A stretch of DNA of 63,082 nucleotides, taken from the NCBI RefSeq assembly GCF_937926365.1, contig NZ_CALAOH010000212.1, positions 1-63,082 of the forward strand, written 5' to 3'. Made by a program: the position numbers and the translations under genes. Source of the stretch: an uncultured Azohydromonas sp. (GTDB lineage Bacteria > Pseudomonadota > Gammaproteobacteria > Burkholderiales > Burkholderiaceae_C). The stretch's first letter is position 1, and each line of letters begins with the position of its first letter. The notes under the pieces are model-generated. The model was not told where the DNA came from and did not search any database. It saw nothing but the letters and a program-made list of their open reading frames with translations. Below, one piece after another: positions 30,716-39,211 of the stretch.

Positions 30716-30745
30716 GAAGAACAAGGGAGCTCGCGCTCCCGGGCA

Positions 30746-31366
30746 TTACTTCTTGCCCTTCTTGCCCTTGGCCGGGGCGGCAGCCACTACCGGCGCGATG
30801 ATCTCTTCCTCGGCCTTGGGCGGGTTGGCCACGGCGATCACCGGGTTGCGGCCACGGTTGACCAGCTTCACGTTGGCCGGCAGCTTCAGGTCAGAAGCGT
30901 GCAGCGACTGGCCGCTGACCAGCTCGCCCAGGTCCACCGTCAGGAACTCCGGCAGCTGGGCGGCCAGGCACTCGACCTCGATCTCGGCGGCGACGTGGGC
31001 CACGGTGCACTTGTCGGTCTTGACGGCCGGCGAGTTCTCTTCGTTCACGAAGTGCAGCGGCACCTTCTTGTGCAGACGGGTGGTCTCGTCCACACGCTGG
31101 AAGTCGACGTGCAGGACGATCGGCTTCCAGGCATGCATTTGGTAGTCACGCAGGATGACCTTCGACGTGGCGCCGTTGAGCTCCATGTCCAGCAGCGAGC
31201 TGTGGAAGGCTTCCTTCTTCAGGGCGTGGAACAGCGCGTTGTGGTCCAGCTCGACCATGGCCGGCTCGCCGGCGCCGTAGACGATGCCGGGCACCTTGCC
31301 GGCATTGCGCAGGCGGCGGCTCGCTCCGGTCCCCTGCAGGGTGCGCTCAAAGGCGACGAATTTCAT
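30746..31366 (-). CDS. rplY: 50S ribosomal protein L25 (general stress protein Ctc form)
   Basis: 206-residue long-form L25, which binds 5S rRNA. Seen: the N-terminal 5S-binding region (RTLQGTGASRRLRNAGKVPGIVYGAGEP), the middle DYQMHAWKPIVLHVDFQRV, and a CTC beta domain (VPLHFVNEENSPAVK, CLAAQLPEFLTVDLGEL). The tail is Ala/Lys-rich (VVAAAPAKGKKGKK). GGAG precedes the ATG. It is downstream of prs, a very common pairing. Confidence 0.96.
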   Translation of the reverse strand: MKFVAFERTLQGTGASRRLRNAGKVPGIVYGAGEPAMVELDHNALFHALKKEAFHSSLLDMELNGATSKVILRDYQMHAWKPIVLHVDFQRVDETTRLHKKVPLHFVNEENSPAVKTDKCTVAHVAAEIEVECLAAQLPEFLTVDLGELVSGQSLHASDLKLPANVKLVNRGRNPVIAVANPPKAEEEIIAPVVAAAPAKGKKGKK

Positions 31367-31415
31367 GCTTCACTCCAAGTGAATCGGGCGCCCGCGACCA
31401 GGCTGCCCAAGGTGG

Positions 31416-31467
31416 GCGCAGGCGTTGCCGCCTGCGCTAAAAGAGGAAAGGGCACCGCGTGGTGCCC
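31416..31467 (-). terminator. Tandem hairpins between prs and rplY
   Basis: On the minus strand, GGGCACC-ACGC-GGTGCCC is followed by TTTCCTCTTTT, a weak intrinsic terminator for prs. A second perfect 9-bp hairpin (GCGCAGGCG / CGCCTGCGC, plus 31416-31437) follows in the rplY leader. They may attenuate read-through from prs into rplY. Confidence 0.55.
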
Positions 31468-31473
31468 ACCCCA

Positions 31474-32436
31474 TCAAAAGTTGTTGTTTTGCTCGGCGAA
31501 CAGCGACGTCACCGACTCGCCGTCGGAGATGCGGCGGATGGTCTCGGCGAACAGGAAGGCCACCGAGAGCTGGCGGATCTTGCGGCAGCCGCGGGCGGCG
31601 TCGCTCATGGGGATGGTGTTGGTGATCACCACCTCATCCAGCGCCGAGCTTTGGATGCGGTCGATGGCCGGGCCGGAGAACACGGCGTGCGTGCAGTAGG
31701 CATACACGTTCTTGGCGCCGCGGTCCTTGAGTACCTCGGCCGCCTTTACCAGCGTACCGGCGGTGTCGATCATGTCGTCCATGATCACGCAGTTGCGGCC
31801 CTCGATCTCGCCGATGACGTGCATCACTTCCGAGACGTTGGCGGCCGGGCGGCGCTTGTCGATGATGGCCAGGTCGCAGCCAAGCTGCTTGGCCAGCGCG
31901 CGGGCGCGCACCACGCCGCCCACGTCGGGCGACACCACCACCAAGTCAGAGTAACTACGGCTCTTGAGGTCCGACAGCAGCACCGGCGAGGCGTAGATGT
32001 TGTCCACCGGAATGTCGAAGAACCCCTGGATCTGGTCAGCGTGCAGGTCCATGGTCAGCACGCGCTCCACGCCCACGGTCTCCAGCAGGTTTGCGACGAC
32101 TTTGGCGCTGATGGGCACGCGGGTGGAGCGCGGACGGCGGTCCTGGCGTGCGTAGCCGAAGTATGGGATCACAGCCGTGATGCGGCGTGCGCTGGCACGC
32201 TTGAGTGCATCGACCATGATGAGCAACTCCATCAGGTTCTCGTTGGTCGGAGCGCAGGTGGACTGCACTACGAACACGTCGCGCGCACGCACGTTCTGCT
32301 GAATCTCAACCGTGACTTCTCCATCGGAGAAGCGGCCGACGGCTGCTTTGCCGACCTCGACGCCCAGGTGGGTTGCGATTTCCTGGGCCAGCAACGGATT
32401 GGCGTTGCCGGTGAACAGCACGGTATTGAACAACAC
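31474..32436 (-). CDS. prs: Ribose-phosphate pyrophosphokinase
   Basis: 320-residue PRPP synthetase, source of PRPP for histidine, nucleotide and NAD synthesis. Seen: VLFTGNANPLLAQEIATHLG, GYARQDRRPRSTRVPISAK, the Mg/ribose-phosphate region LHADQIQGFFDIPVDN, VVVSPDVGGVVRARALAKQL and the PRPP loop VIMDDMIDTAGTL. The start codon is GTG at 32436 with GGAG eight bases upstream. tRNA-Gln lies 89 bases upstream on the same strand. Confidence 0.96.
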   Translation of the reverse strand: MLFNTVLFTGNANPLLAQEIATHLGVEVGKAAVGRFSDGEVTVEIQQNVRARDVFVVQSTCAPTNENLMELLIMVDALKRASARRITAVIPYFGYARQDRRPRSTRVPISAKVVANLLETVGVERVLTMDLHADQIQGFFDIPVDNIYASPVLLSDLKSRSYSDLVVVSPDVGGVVRARALAKQLGCDLAIIDKRRPAANVSEVMHVIGEIEGRNCVIMDDMIDTAGTLVKAAEVLKDRGAKNVYAYCTHAVFSGPAIDRIQSSALDEVVITNTIPMSDAARGCRKIRQLSVAFLFAETIRRISDGESVTSLFAEQNNNF

Positions 32437-32471
32437 GATGCGCGCTCCGTCGAAACGGGTTTTGGAAGCGG

Positions 32472-32497
32472 CGCGGCGCCGTCAATGCGGCGCCGCG
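32472..32497 (-). other. GC-rich stem-loop in the prs leader
   Basis: Perfect 10-bp stem CGCGGCGCCG / CGGCGCCGCG with a six-base loop, between tRNA-Gln and the prs start codon, with no T tract. It could mark the processing junction between a tRNA-containing transcript and prs mRNA, or act as a leader hairpin. Confidence 0.45.
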
Positions 32498-32525
32498 TGC
32501 TTATTGATGATGATGCTGATTGATT

Positions 32526-32602
32526 TGGCAGGGGAGGAAGGACTCGAACCCTCGCATGTCGGAATCAAAATCCGATGCCTTAACCAACTTGGCGACTCCC
32601 CT
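32526..32602 (-). tRNA. tRNA-Gln (anticodon TTG)
   Basis: 77-base cloverleaf on the minus strand with encoded CCA. Seen: acceptor stem AGGGGAG / CTCCCCT, D arm GCC...GGC, anticodon loop TTTTGAT between ATCGG-type arms giving TTG, and T arm GAGGG-TTCGAGT-CCTTC. The first pair is A1-U72; E. coli tRNA-Gln has U1-A72. It sits between ispE and prs, where many Burkholderiales have it. Confidence 0.95.
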
Positions 32603-32639
32603 ACACCGGCTTCAGCTTGCGCTGACACCTGAAACTTTC

Positions 32640-33551
32640 TCAGTCGGCCCAACTATCCAGTGGATGCTGCTCCAGACTGCGACACAACTTGCCCACCCAA
32701 CCGGCTGGAAATGATATCAGTGCACTTCCATCATTTTCCAGTCCTGTCGCCTCAGGCGAGACAACGATTGTATCACTTTTTTCAATCCTTGCAAACACTG
32801 CACTTCCGGAACCTGTCATGCGGCTGTTGCCGTATCGGTTCCGCAGCCATGTGGCAACTTGTGCTACCTCAGGCGCATGATCCTCCGCGGCGGCTTGCAA
32901 GTCATTTCGACCGAAACCTGGCTGCAAGATCGTTTGCAATGCGTCATCTGCAGGAAAGACCGTTACTGTAGCACTTGTTTTGGCGCCTGCCAATAGGGGG
33001 CTTGAAAAAATATCTTTCGTTGGCAGTGCGACCGGCGGTTTCACGACAGCGAAACGTTGTTCCGGCACCTGCAACGGCGTGAGCCGCTCGCCGATGCCTT
33101 CCACGAAGGCGTTGCGCCCGCCGACGAAGAAGGGTACGTCCGCACCCAGCAGCGGAGCCAGCTCCAGCAGCTGCGCGCGGCTCCAGCCCAGGCCCCAGAG
33201 CCGGTTGAGGGCCAGCAGCACGCTGGCGGCGTCGGAGCTGCCTCCGCCCAGCCCGGCTCCCCAAGGCACCCGCTTGAGCACCGAAATGTCCGCGCCCAGC
33301 GTCGTGCCGCTGCGCTGCTGCAGCAGCCGCGCAGCGCGCAGCGCCAGATCAACCTCCGGCAGCGCCGGCCCCAGGTCGTGCCGGTGCAGATGGCCGTCGT
33401 GCCGCAGCTCGAAGTGCAGCGTGTCGCACCAGTCGATGAGGACGAACACAGACTGCAGCAGGTGATAGCCGTCCGCGCGGCGCCCCACCACATGCAGGAA
33501 CAGGTTCAGCTTGGCCGGGGCCGGGACGTCGTAGAGGGCGCGCAGGGACAT
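32640..33551 (-). CDS. ispE: 4-diphosphocytidyl-2-C-methyl-D-erythritol kinase
   Basis: 303-residue GHMP kinase of the MEP isoprenoid pathway. Seen: VPAPAKLNLFLHVVGRRADGYH, the ATP loop VPWGAGLGGGSSDAASVLLAL and the C-terminal RMTGSGSAVFARI. Length is normal and the frame intact. The last roughly 120 codons (32640-33010) are much lower in GC (hand counts 42-55% per 60-base line) than the N-terminal part (about 72%), which suggests recombination. Upstream on the same strand is lolB. Confidence 0.94.
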   Translation of the reverse strand: MSLRALYDVPAPAKLNLFLHVVGRRADGYHLLQSVFVLIDWCDTLHFELRHDGHLHRHDLGPALPEVDLALRAARLLQQRSGTTLGADISVLKRVPWGAGLGGGSSDAASVLLALNRLWGLGWSRAQLLELAPLLGADVPFFVGGRNAFVEGIGERLTPLQVPEQRFAVVKPPVALPTKDIFSSPLLAGAKTSATVTVFPADDALQTILQPGFGRNDLQAAAEDHAPEVAQVATWLRNRYGNSRMTGSGSAVFARIEKSDTIVVSPEATGLENDGSALISFPAGWVGKLCRSLEQHPLDSWAD

Positions 33552-33600
33552 GGCGGGAAGGGGCGGACCGGTACCGCAAGCCGCACCGGTTTATCAGTAA

Positions 33601-33705
33601 TGCGAATGAAGCTCAGGATTTTGATCCAGCCCCGAGGCCGCGCTGCTACGGCTCTGCGTCACTTCATGCGCAGTGCGAATGAAACTCAGGGGGCCTGATC
33701 CAGCC
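33601..33705. repeat. Imperfect direct repeat pair at the lolB 3' end
   Basis: TGCGAATGAAGCTCAG...TGATCCAGCC (33601-33631) recurs as TGCGAATGAAACTCAG...TGATCCAGCC (33674-33705). The second copy includes the lolB stop codon. It looks like a local duplication of the lolB end, leaving a decayed copy in the gap before ispE. Confidence 0.65.
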
Positions 33706-34213
33706 GCGCGCGTACCCCGATCACTGGCAGTTGTGGCCGCTGCGCCACCAGCACACCTTCGCTGAAGCGGCTGAGGTCGATGCGCCAGCCCATCTGCTCG
33801 AAGCCATCGGGCAGCTGCTGCACCGGCGCGCCGGCCCACGGCCGGCCGTGCAGCCACTCGATGAGCGCCGCCAGCGGCATGGGCTCGCCCAGCAGGCGCT
33901 CGGACAGCGCATCCAGGCTGGCACCCAGCGTCTCGCCTTGAGATGTTTGCAGCCGCGCCTCGCCGGGCAGCCACTGCGCGCGCGCCAGCACCGTGCCCAG
34001 CGGCGAGGTCAGCTGCAACGAGCCGCGCTCGGCCGTGCCTTGCAGCTCGAAGGCGGCGCTGAAGCTGCGCGCCGGGCTGTTGTTGAAGGCTTCCACCTGT
34101 ACCGCCAAGCGACCGGCCAGGGCCTCCAGCGCGCTGGCGCGCGGAGCCTGCGCGCAGCCTGCCAGCAGCACCGCCGGCAGCAGCACAGCGGCGAGCCAGC
34201 GACGGCGCTTCAC
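33686..34213 (-). CDS. lolB: Outer-membrane lipoprotein localisation factor LolB
   Basis: 175-residue LolB, the outer-membrane receptor that inserts lipoproteins delivered by LolA. Seen: a lipoprotein signal with lipobox LLAGC at about residues 16-20, LEALAGRLAVQVEAFNN, FELQGTAERGSLQLTSPLG and WLHGRPWAGAP. It overlaps the TPR gene by four bases and lies upstream of ispE, the usual TPR-lolB-ispE order in this group. Confidence 0.92.
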   Translation of the reverse strand: MKRRRWLAAVLLPAVLLAGCAQAPRASALEALAGRLAVQVEAFNNSPARSFSAAFELQGTAERGSLQLTSPLGTVLARAQWLPGEARLQTSQGETLGASLDALSERLLGEPMPLAALIEWLHGRPWAGAPVQQLPDGFEQMGWRIDLSRFSEGVLVAQRPQLPVIGVRARLDQAP

Positions 34214-36006
34214 AAATCGACCTTCAGCCGCGCCAGCGTCGCGCGCAGCAGCTCATTGCTGCCGTCGCGCCCGCGCGCCTCGCGCCAGACCCGCAGGGCC
34301 TCGTCACGCCGCCCCAGTGTCCACAGCACCTCGCCCAGGTGCGCGGCGATCTCGATGTCGGGCCGTGCCGCGTAGGCCTGCTGCAGCAGCTGCAGCGCCT
34401 CCTCGCGGCGGCCGAGCCGGAACTCGACCCAGCCCAGGCTGTCGATGATGAACGGGTCGCCCGGCGCCATCTCCAATGCCTTACTGATGAGCTCGCGCGC
34501 CTCGGGCAGTCGCAGGTTGCGCTCGGCCAGCGAGTAGCCCAGCGCGTTGTAGGCATGTTGATGGTCCGGCTTGAGCGCGATCACCTGGCGCAGCAAGCGC
34601 TCCATCTCGTCCATGCGGTCGAGCTTCTCGGCCGCCATCGCCTGTTCGTACAGCAGGTCCGGATCGGCACTGAAGCGCTGGTTGGCGCGCGCCAGCAGCA
34701 TGTAGGTCTCGTCCCAGCGCTTGAGCTCGCGCAGCCACTGCACCTCGGCCAGCAGCTTGGTCCGGGCCTCTTCCTCGCTGCGCTCGGGTAGGGCGTGCAG
34801 CAGAGCTCGGCCTTCCTCGATGCGCCCCTGGTGCGCCAGCAGCAGCGCGCGGCGCGACTGCACCTCCACCAGGCGCTGCGGGTCGTCGATGCCCGAGAGC
34901 CAGCGCTCGGCCTGGGCCACGTCGCCGCGCTGCTCCGCCGCCTGCGCCAGCAGCAACTGCGCCTGCGTCACGCCGCGCTGGCGTGCTTCGTCAGGCGCTT
35001 CCTCCTCGCCTTCCTCGCTGGCGTTGGCGCCCTTGTCGCGCACCAGCTCCAGGTAGCGCTGCAGCGCGGCCTCGGCGCGCGCGCTCTCGCGCAGCTCCAG
35101 CCGCAGCGCACCCAGCATCAGCCACGGCGGCGCCAGCTCGGGCTTGGACTGGGTCACCAGCTCCACCTGCTGCACCGCTTCGCCGTAGCGTTGCATGGTG
35201 CCCAGCGTGCGCGCATAAGCCAGGCGCACGCCCGGCTCGGCTTGCGGCTGCTCCAGGTAGCGGCGCACCAGGGCGTCGGCCACAACCTGTCGCGGCAGCA
35301 GGTCCAGTGCCAGCAGTGCTGGCGCGGCCGAGTTGGGATCGTCGTTCGCCGCCTGCTGCGCCAGCTCCAGAGCGCGCGGCCCGTTGTCCGCCAGCAGCCA
35401 AGCGCTGCCCAGCGCCACGCGGCTGGCGGTGCGGGTTTCGGGCTTGGCGAGGTAGGGCTTGAGCAGCGTCTCCAGCAACTGCGCCGTCTGGCGGGGCTCG
35501 TCCTGGCGCTGCAGCAGCCGCGGCAGCGCGGCGATCAGCCCCGGCCGCTCGGCCTCGGGGCTGCGTTCCAGCAGCGTGCGCAGCGGCTCGGCCACCTCGT
35601 TGCCGCGGTGCAGCGCCAGCAGCAGCTGCAGCTCGAAGCGCAGCGCATCGCCGGACTGCGGCAGCGCCTGGCGCCAGGCGCGCGCGGCCTGCAGAGCTTG
35701 GTCGCCGGCGCGTCCCTGCAGCGCGATCTCCACGGCGCGACGGAACAGGCTCTCTTCGCGCGTGCGCCGCGCGGCGTCAAGGATGATCTGGTAGGCATCG
35801 CCGGCCTGGCCGTTGCGCAGGGACAGTTCGCCGTAGAGAAGCTGGTAGAGCAGCGGCGCGTCCAAGGCCGAGTTCTGAGGCACTTCGGGCGCCAACGGCG
35901 CCTGCGCTTGCGCCGCAAACGCGGTGCACAGCGCAGCCGTCACGGCCGCGCGGCGCAGTTGCGCTCGCTGCGGGCGCGGAAACCATCGCAGGACAAGTCC
36001 GGCCAT
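34210..36006 (-). CDS. TPR-repeat protein, exported
   Basis: 598-residue protein with a signal peptide (VTAALCTAFAAQAQA) and tetratricopeptide-like repeats. The clearest are in the C-terminal third (HQHAYNALGYSLAERNLRLPEAREL, PFIIDSLGWVEFRLGRREEAL, ARPDIEIAAHLGEVLWTLGRRDEAL). AAAGGAG lies five bases before the ATG at 36006, which decides that start over a GTG at 36012. It is translationally coupled to lolB. Probably a periplasmic or outer-membrane-associated scaffold; function unknown. Confidence 0.88.
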   Translation of the reverse strand: MAGLVLRWFPRPQRAQLRRAAVTAALCTAFAAQAQAPLAPEVPQNSALDAPLLYQLLYGELSLRNGQAGDAYQIILDAARRTREESLFRRAVEIALQGRAGDQALQAARAWRQALPQSGDALRFELQLLLALHRGNEVAEPLRTLLERSPEAERPGLIAALPRLLQRQDEPRQTAQLLETLLKPYLAKPETRTASRVALGSAWLLADNGPRALELAQQAANDDPNSAAPALLALDLLPRQVVADALVRRYLEQPQAEPGVRLAYARTLGTMQRYGEAVQQVELVTQSKPELAPPWLMLGALRLELRESARAEAALQRYLELVRDKGANASEEGEEEAPDEARQRGVTQAQLLLAQAAEQRGDVAQAERWLSGIDDPQRLVEVQSRRALLLAHQGRIEEGRALLHALPERSEEEARTKLLAEVQWLRELKRWDETYMLLARANQRFSADPDLLYEQAMAAEKLDRMDEMERLLRQVIALKPDHQHAYNALGYSLAERNLRLPEARELISKALEMAPGDPFIIDSLGWVEFRLGRREEALQLLQQAYAARPDIEIAAHLGEVLWTLGRRDEALRVWREARGRDGSNELLRATLARLKVDL

Positions 36007-36083
36007 CAGCACTCCTTTAGATCACTTTGATTCTAGGTGGCCGGTGTAGTTGCCGTGCCGGCGGGGCCTGGAACGGCACTACG

Positions 36084-36089
36084 GATAAT
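36084..36089 (+). promoter_or_regulatory. -10-like element GATAAT before mutM
   Basis: GATAAT ends seven bases before the mutM ATG, with no Shine-Dalgarno sequence in between. It fits a leaderless or near-leaderless mRNA. Confidence 0.4.
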
Positions 36090-36096
36090 TCCGCCA

Positions 36097-36930
36097 ATGC
36101 CTGAATTGCCTGAAGTCGAAGTCACGCGGCGCAGCGTCGCACCAGCCCTGGAGGGTGCGCTGGTGCGCGCCGTGCGTGTGGGTGCCGCGCTGCGTTGGCC
36201 GCTGGGAGTGGACCCCGCCTCGCTCGTGGGCCTGCGCATTGGCGCGCTGCTGCGGCGCGGCAAGTACCTGTGGCTGCCGCTGCTGGGCGAGGACGGCGCG
36301 CCGCAGGGCGGGCTGCTGCTGCACCTGGGCATGTCGGGCTCGCTGGCGCTGCTGCGGGAGCCCGGCCCGCCCGGCAAGCACGAGCATTTCGACCTGGTCA
36401 CCGACGCCGGCACGTTGCGGCTGACCGATCCGCGCCGCTTCGGCGCCGTGGTCTGGTCGCCGGCGCTGGACCAGGGCATGGCCGCGCGGCTGCTGGCGCG
36501 GCTGGGCCACGAGCCCTTCGACCCGGCGCTCACGCCAGCGCTGCTGCACCAGGGCCTGCAGCGTCGGCGCGTGCCGGTCAAGGCCGCGCTGCTGGCCGGC
36601 GACATCGTGGTGGGCGCCGGGAACATCTACGCCTGCGAGGCGTTGTACGAGGCCGGCATCGACCCGCGTGCACCCGCCAACTCGCTGAGCCTGGCGCGCT
36701 GCGAGCGGCTGCTCCAGGCGCTGCGCGCCACGCTGGCGCGCGCGCTGGACCTGGGTGGCTCCACGCTGCGCGACTTCCGCGACGCGCACGGCATGAGCGG
36801 CGCGTTCCAGGACCAGGCCGGCGTCTACGGCCGCGAAGGCCAGGCCTGCCGCCGCTGCGGCACCGCCGTGCAGCGCCTGGTGCAGGGGCAGCGCTCCACC
36901 TTCTTTTGCCCAAGGTGTCAGCGGCGGTGA
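36097..36930 (+). CDS. mutM: Formamidopyrimidine-DNA glycosylase
   Basis: 277-residue bifunctional glycosylase/AP lyase that removes 8-oxoguanine. Seen: the mandatory N-terminus MPELPEVEV with the catalytic Pro2 and Glu3 (this fixes the ATG at 36097), LLLHLGMSGSL, VGAGNIYACEALY and a C-terminal zinc finger with CRRCGTAVQR and FFCPRCQ. Divergent from the TPR gene. With mutY at 38123 it forms a split GO-repair pair. Confidence 0.97.
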   Translation: MPELPEVEVTRRSVAPALEGALVRAVRVGAALRWPLGVDPASLVGLRIGALLRRGKYLWLPLLGEDGAPQGGLLLHLGMSGSLALLREPGPPGKHEHFDLVTDAGTLRLTDPRRFGAVVWSPALDQGMAARLLARLGHEPFDPALTPALLHQGLQRRRVPVKAALLAGDIVVGAGNIYACEALYEAGIDPRAPANSLSLARCERLLQALRATLARALDLGGSTLRDFRDAHGMSGAFQDQAGVYGREGQACRRCGTAVQRLVQGQRSTFFCPRCQRR

Positions 36931-37042
36931 ATTTCCGCAGGCCGATCCGGTTTCATGTCAGCAGTTGTTCACCTTACCCTTGTCCAAGGGGGTACTGGTC
37001 CAAAATCCAGTCCTGCTCCTTGCTTGGCCTGCCGGCTTGCAC

Positions 37043-38098
37043 ATGCCCCAGAACTTTCTAGTCTCTTCGACCGAGGCCCTGCCGTGGCCCCGGCCTCCGG
37101 GCTGTCCGGCTGACGAGCTGACCCAGGTCCTGGGTGAGCATGATTTGGTTGATGAAGGCTGCGCCGAGCTGATCGAGCTGCTGCGCAGTCGCCGCTTGGC
37201 CGGCCAGTCGCTGCATGCGCCGGCCCGTGCGCTGGCGCAGCGACTGGCGCTGCTACAGGGCGAGCGCCGGGCGCAGCTCGACGCGCAACTGGCCGAACTG
37301 CGCGGCCTGCACGAGCGCAGCTCGGCGCGGCTGCAGGCGCTGCAGCAGCGCGTGAACCACGAAGCCGTGCGCCTGCAGGACTGCTGCGCGCAGCTCGACG
37401 TGCTGCGTGCCGTGCACGCGCGCATGGCGCAGGAGCTTCTGGCCGGGCTGCACGTGCAGACAGTGCACACCGAACTGCGCCGCATGCGCGAGGAGTCCGG
37501 CAACGCCTGGCAGCGGCCCGCACGGTTGGGACGGTGCTTTGCCGCGCTGAGCGATCGGCTGCACCTGCGCTTGGCGCTGGCACAGCGCCGGTGTGAGGAA
37601 ATCCATAGCGTGATGGTGGCAGGCTACGCGCAGATCAGCGCCGCCTATGGCCTGCCGCTGGCGGCCGAGGCGGCGCCGCCGATGCAGCCCGTCATCGATG
37701 AGCTCACCGTGCTCAGCGGTGCCTACGCGCGCCACATGGGCCTGAGCAACCTGCTGCGGCTGGTGCGCCCGGGCTTCCAGACGCGGCTGCTGCGGCAGTT
37801 GCAGTCGCGCCTGGTGCGGCTGTTCCACGGCGCCACGACCGAGCTGGAGCAGTGGAGCCACGCGCTATGGACGCCGGCGCAGCTGCAACTGGAGCAATCG
37901 CGCGACCGGCTGCAGCACCGCCACGATGCGGTGCAGCGCGTGCACCTGGCCGCCGAGGAGCTGCAGCAGCGCATTGGCGAGTTGGAGGCGCAGGAGCTGC
38001 TGGAACGGGAAAGCTTCGGCCACGCGCAGCGCCTGCTGGCGCGCCTGGAAGGTGACGACCGCGGCGACCGTCCCCAACTGCAGGTGCGTGTTGCCTGA
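37043..38098 (+). CDS. Coiled protein resembling the C-terminal half of bacterial dynamin, no GTPase domain
   Basis: 351 residues from ATG 37043; the frame is open from a TTG at 36965. The protein is almost entirely helical and rich in Arg, Gln and Leu, with no P-loop. The segment ELRRMREESGNAWQRPARLG, then EEIHSVMVAGYAQISAAYG, and the tail around ELEQWSHAL and QQRIGELEAQELLE, resemble from memory the C-terminal helical part of the dynamin-family GTPase found between mutM and mutY in related genomes. If so, about 290 N-terminal residues with the GTPase are missing. GC content is lower around the gene start. Function unknown. Confidence 0.6.
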   Translation: MPQNFLVSSTEALPWPRPPGCPADELTQVLGEHDLVDEGCAELIELLRSRRLAGQSLHAPARALAQRLALLQGERRAQLDAQLAELRGLHERSSARLQALQQRVNHEAVRLQDCCAQLDVLRAVHARMAQELLAGLHVQTVHTELRRMREESGNAWQRPARLGRCFAALSDRLHLRLALAQRRCEEIHSVMVAGYAQISAAYGLPLAAEAAPPMQPVIDELTVLSGAYARHMGLSNLLRLVRPGFQTRLLRQLQSRLVRLFHGATTELEQWSHALWTPAQLQLEQSRDRLQHRHDAVQRVHLAAEELQQRIGELEAQELLERESFGHAQRLLARLEGDDRGDRPQLQVRVA

Positions 38099-38122
38099 TT
38101 CCCGAACTCTTCTCTCTTGCTG

Positions 38123-39202
38123 ATGCGAACCGAGGATTTCACCGGCGGCGAGGCCGCCCCCCTGACGCTGTCCGAGCGCGTCATCGCCTGGCAGCGCACG
38201 CATGGCCGCCACGACCTACCCTGGCAGGGCACGCGCGACCCCTACCGCGTGTGGCTGTCGGAAATCATGCTGCAGCAGACGCAGGTTTCCACCGTGCTCG
38301 CGTACTACGAGCGCTTCCTGGCGCGCTTTGCGGACGTGGCAGCGCTGGCCGCCGCGCCGCTGGACGATGTGCTGGCGCTGTGGAGCGGCCTGGGCTACTA
38401 CAGCCGCGCGCGCAACCTGCACCGCTGCGCGCAGGTGGTGATGGAGCGGCACGGCGGACGCTTTCCTCCCAGCAGCGAGGCGCTGGCGGCGTTGCCGGGC
38501 ATCGGCCGCTCCACGGCTGCGGCGATTGCCGCCTTTTGCTTCGGCGAGCGCGCCGCCATCCTCGACGGCAACGTCAAGCGCGTGCTCACGCGTGCGCTGG
38601 GTTTCGACCAGGATCTCTCGCAGGCCAGCGCGGAGCGCGAGCTCTGGGCCCGGGCGCAGGCGCTGCTGCCGCGGCAGGGCATCGAGGCCTACACGCAGGG
38701 CCTGATGGACCTGGGCGCGACCGTGTGCACGCTGCGCCGGCCGAGCTGCCTGCTGTGCCCGCTGCAGCACGGCTGCGTGGGGCGTGAACAGGGCGATCCC
38801 ACGCGCTACCCGGTCAAGACGCGGCGCCTGACGCGCGGCCGGCGCCGCCACGCGCTGCTGTGGCTGCGGCAGGACGACCGGTTGTGGCTGACACAACGAC
38901 CGGACAGCGGCGTGTGGGCCTCGCTGTGGAGCCTGCCAGAGTACGAGGACCTGGACCGGTTGGTGGAGCGCCTGTCGGTGCTGCCCGGCGAGGCTGAGCT
39001 GCTGCCCGCCGTGGAACATGCGCTGACGCACTTCGACTGGACGCTGCAGCCCTGGCGCCTGGAGTTGCCCGCCGATGACGCGGCCGCGCGTGCCGCCGCC
39101 GAGGCGCTGTTGCCGCCTGGGCGCTGGGTGACGCTGGAAGAGGCGCTCCAGATGGGACTGCCGGCACCGGTGCGGCGGCTGCTGGAGCGGGAAGGGGGCT
39201 GA
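38123..39202 (+). CDS. mutY: Adenine DNA glycosylase
   Basis: 359-residue A:8-oxoG glycosylase. Seen: catalytic Glu47 in LSEIMLQQTQV, helix-hairpin-helix around ALPGIGRSTAAAI, catalytic Asp in AILDGNVKRVL, the 4Fe-4S set C-x6-C-x2-C-x5-C (VCTLRRPSCLLCPLQHGC), and a C-terminal NUDIX-like 8-oxoG recognition domain with ALTHFDWTLQPW. ATG 38123 is preferred over a TTG at 38117. Confidence 0.97.
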   Translation: MRTEDFTGGEAAPLTLSERVIAWQRTHGRHDLPWQGTRDPYRVWLSEIMLQQTQVSTVLAYYERFLARFADVAALAAAPLDDVLALWSGLGYYSRARNLHRCAQVVMERHGGRFPPSSEALAALPGIGRSTAAAIAAFCFGERAAILDGNVKRVLTRALGFDQDLSQASAERELWARAQALLPRQGIEAYTQGLMDLGATVCTLRRPSCLLCPLQHGCVGREQGDPTRYPVKTRRLTRGRRRHALLWLRQDDRLWLTQRPDSGVWASLWSLPEYEDLDRLVERLSVLPGEAELLPAVEHALTHFDWTLQPWRLELPADDAAARAAAEALLPPGRWVTLEEALQMGLPAPVRRLLEREGG

Positions 39203-39211
39203 CGCCCCGGC

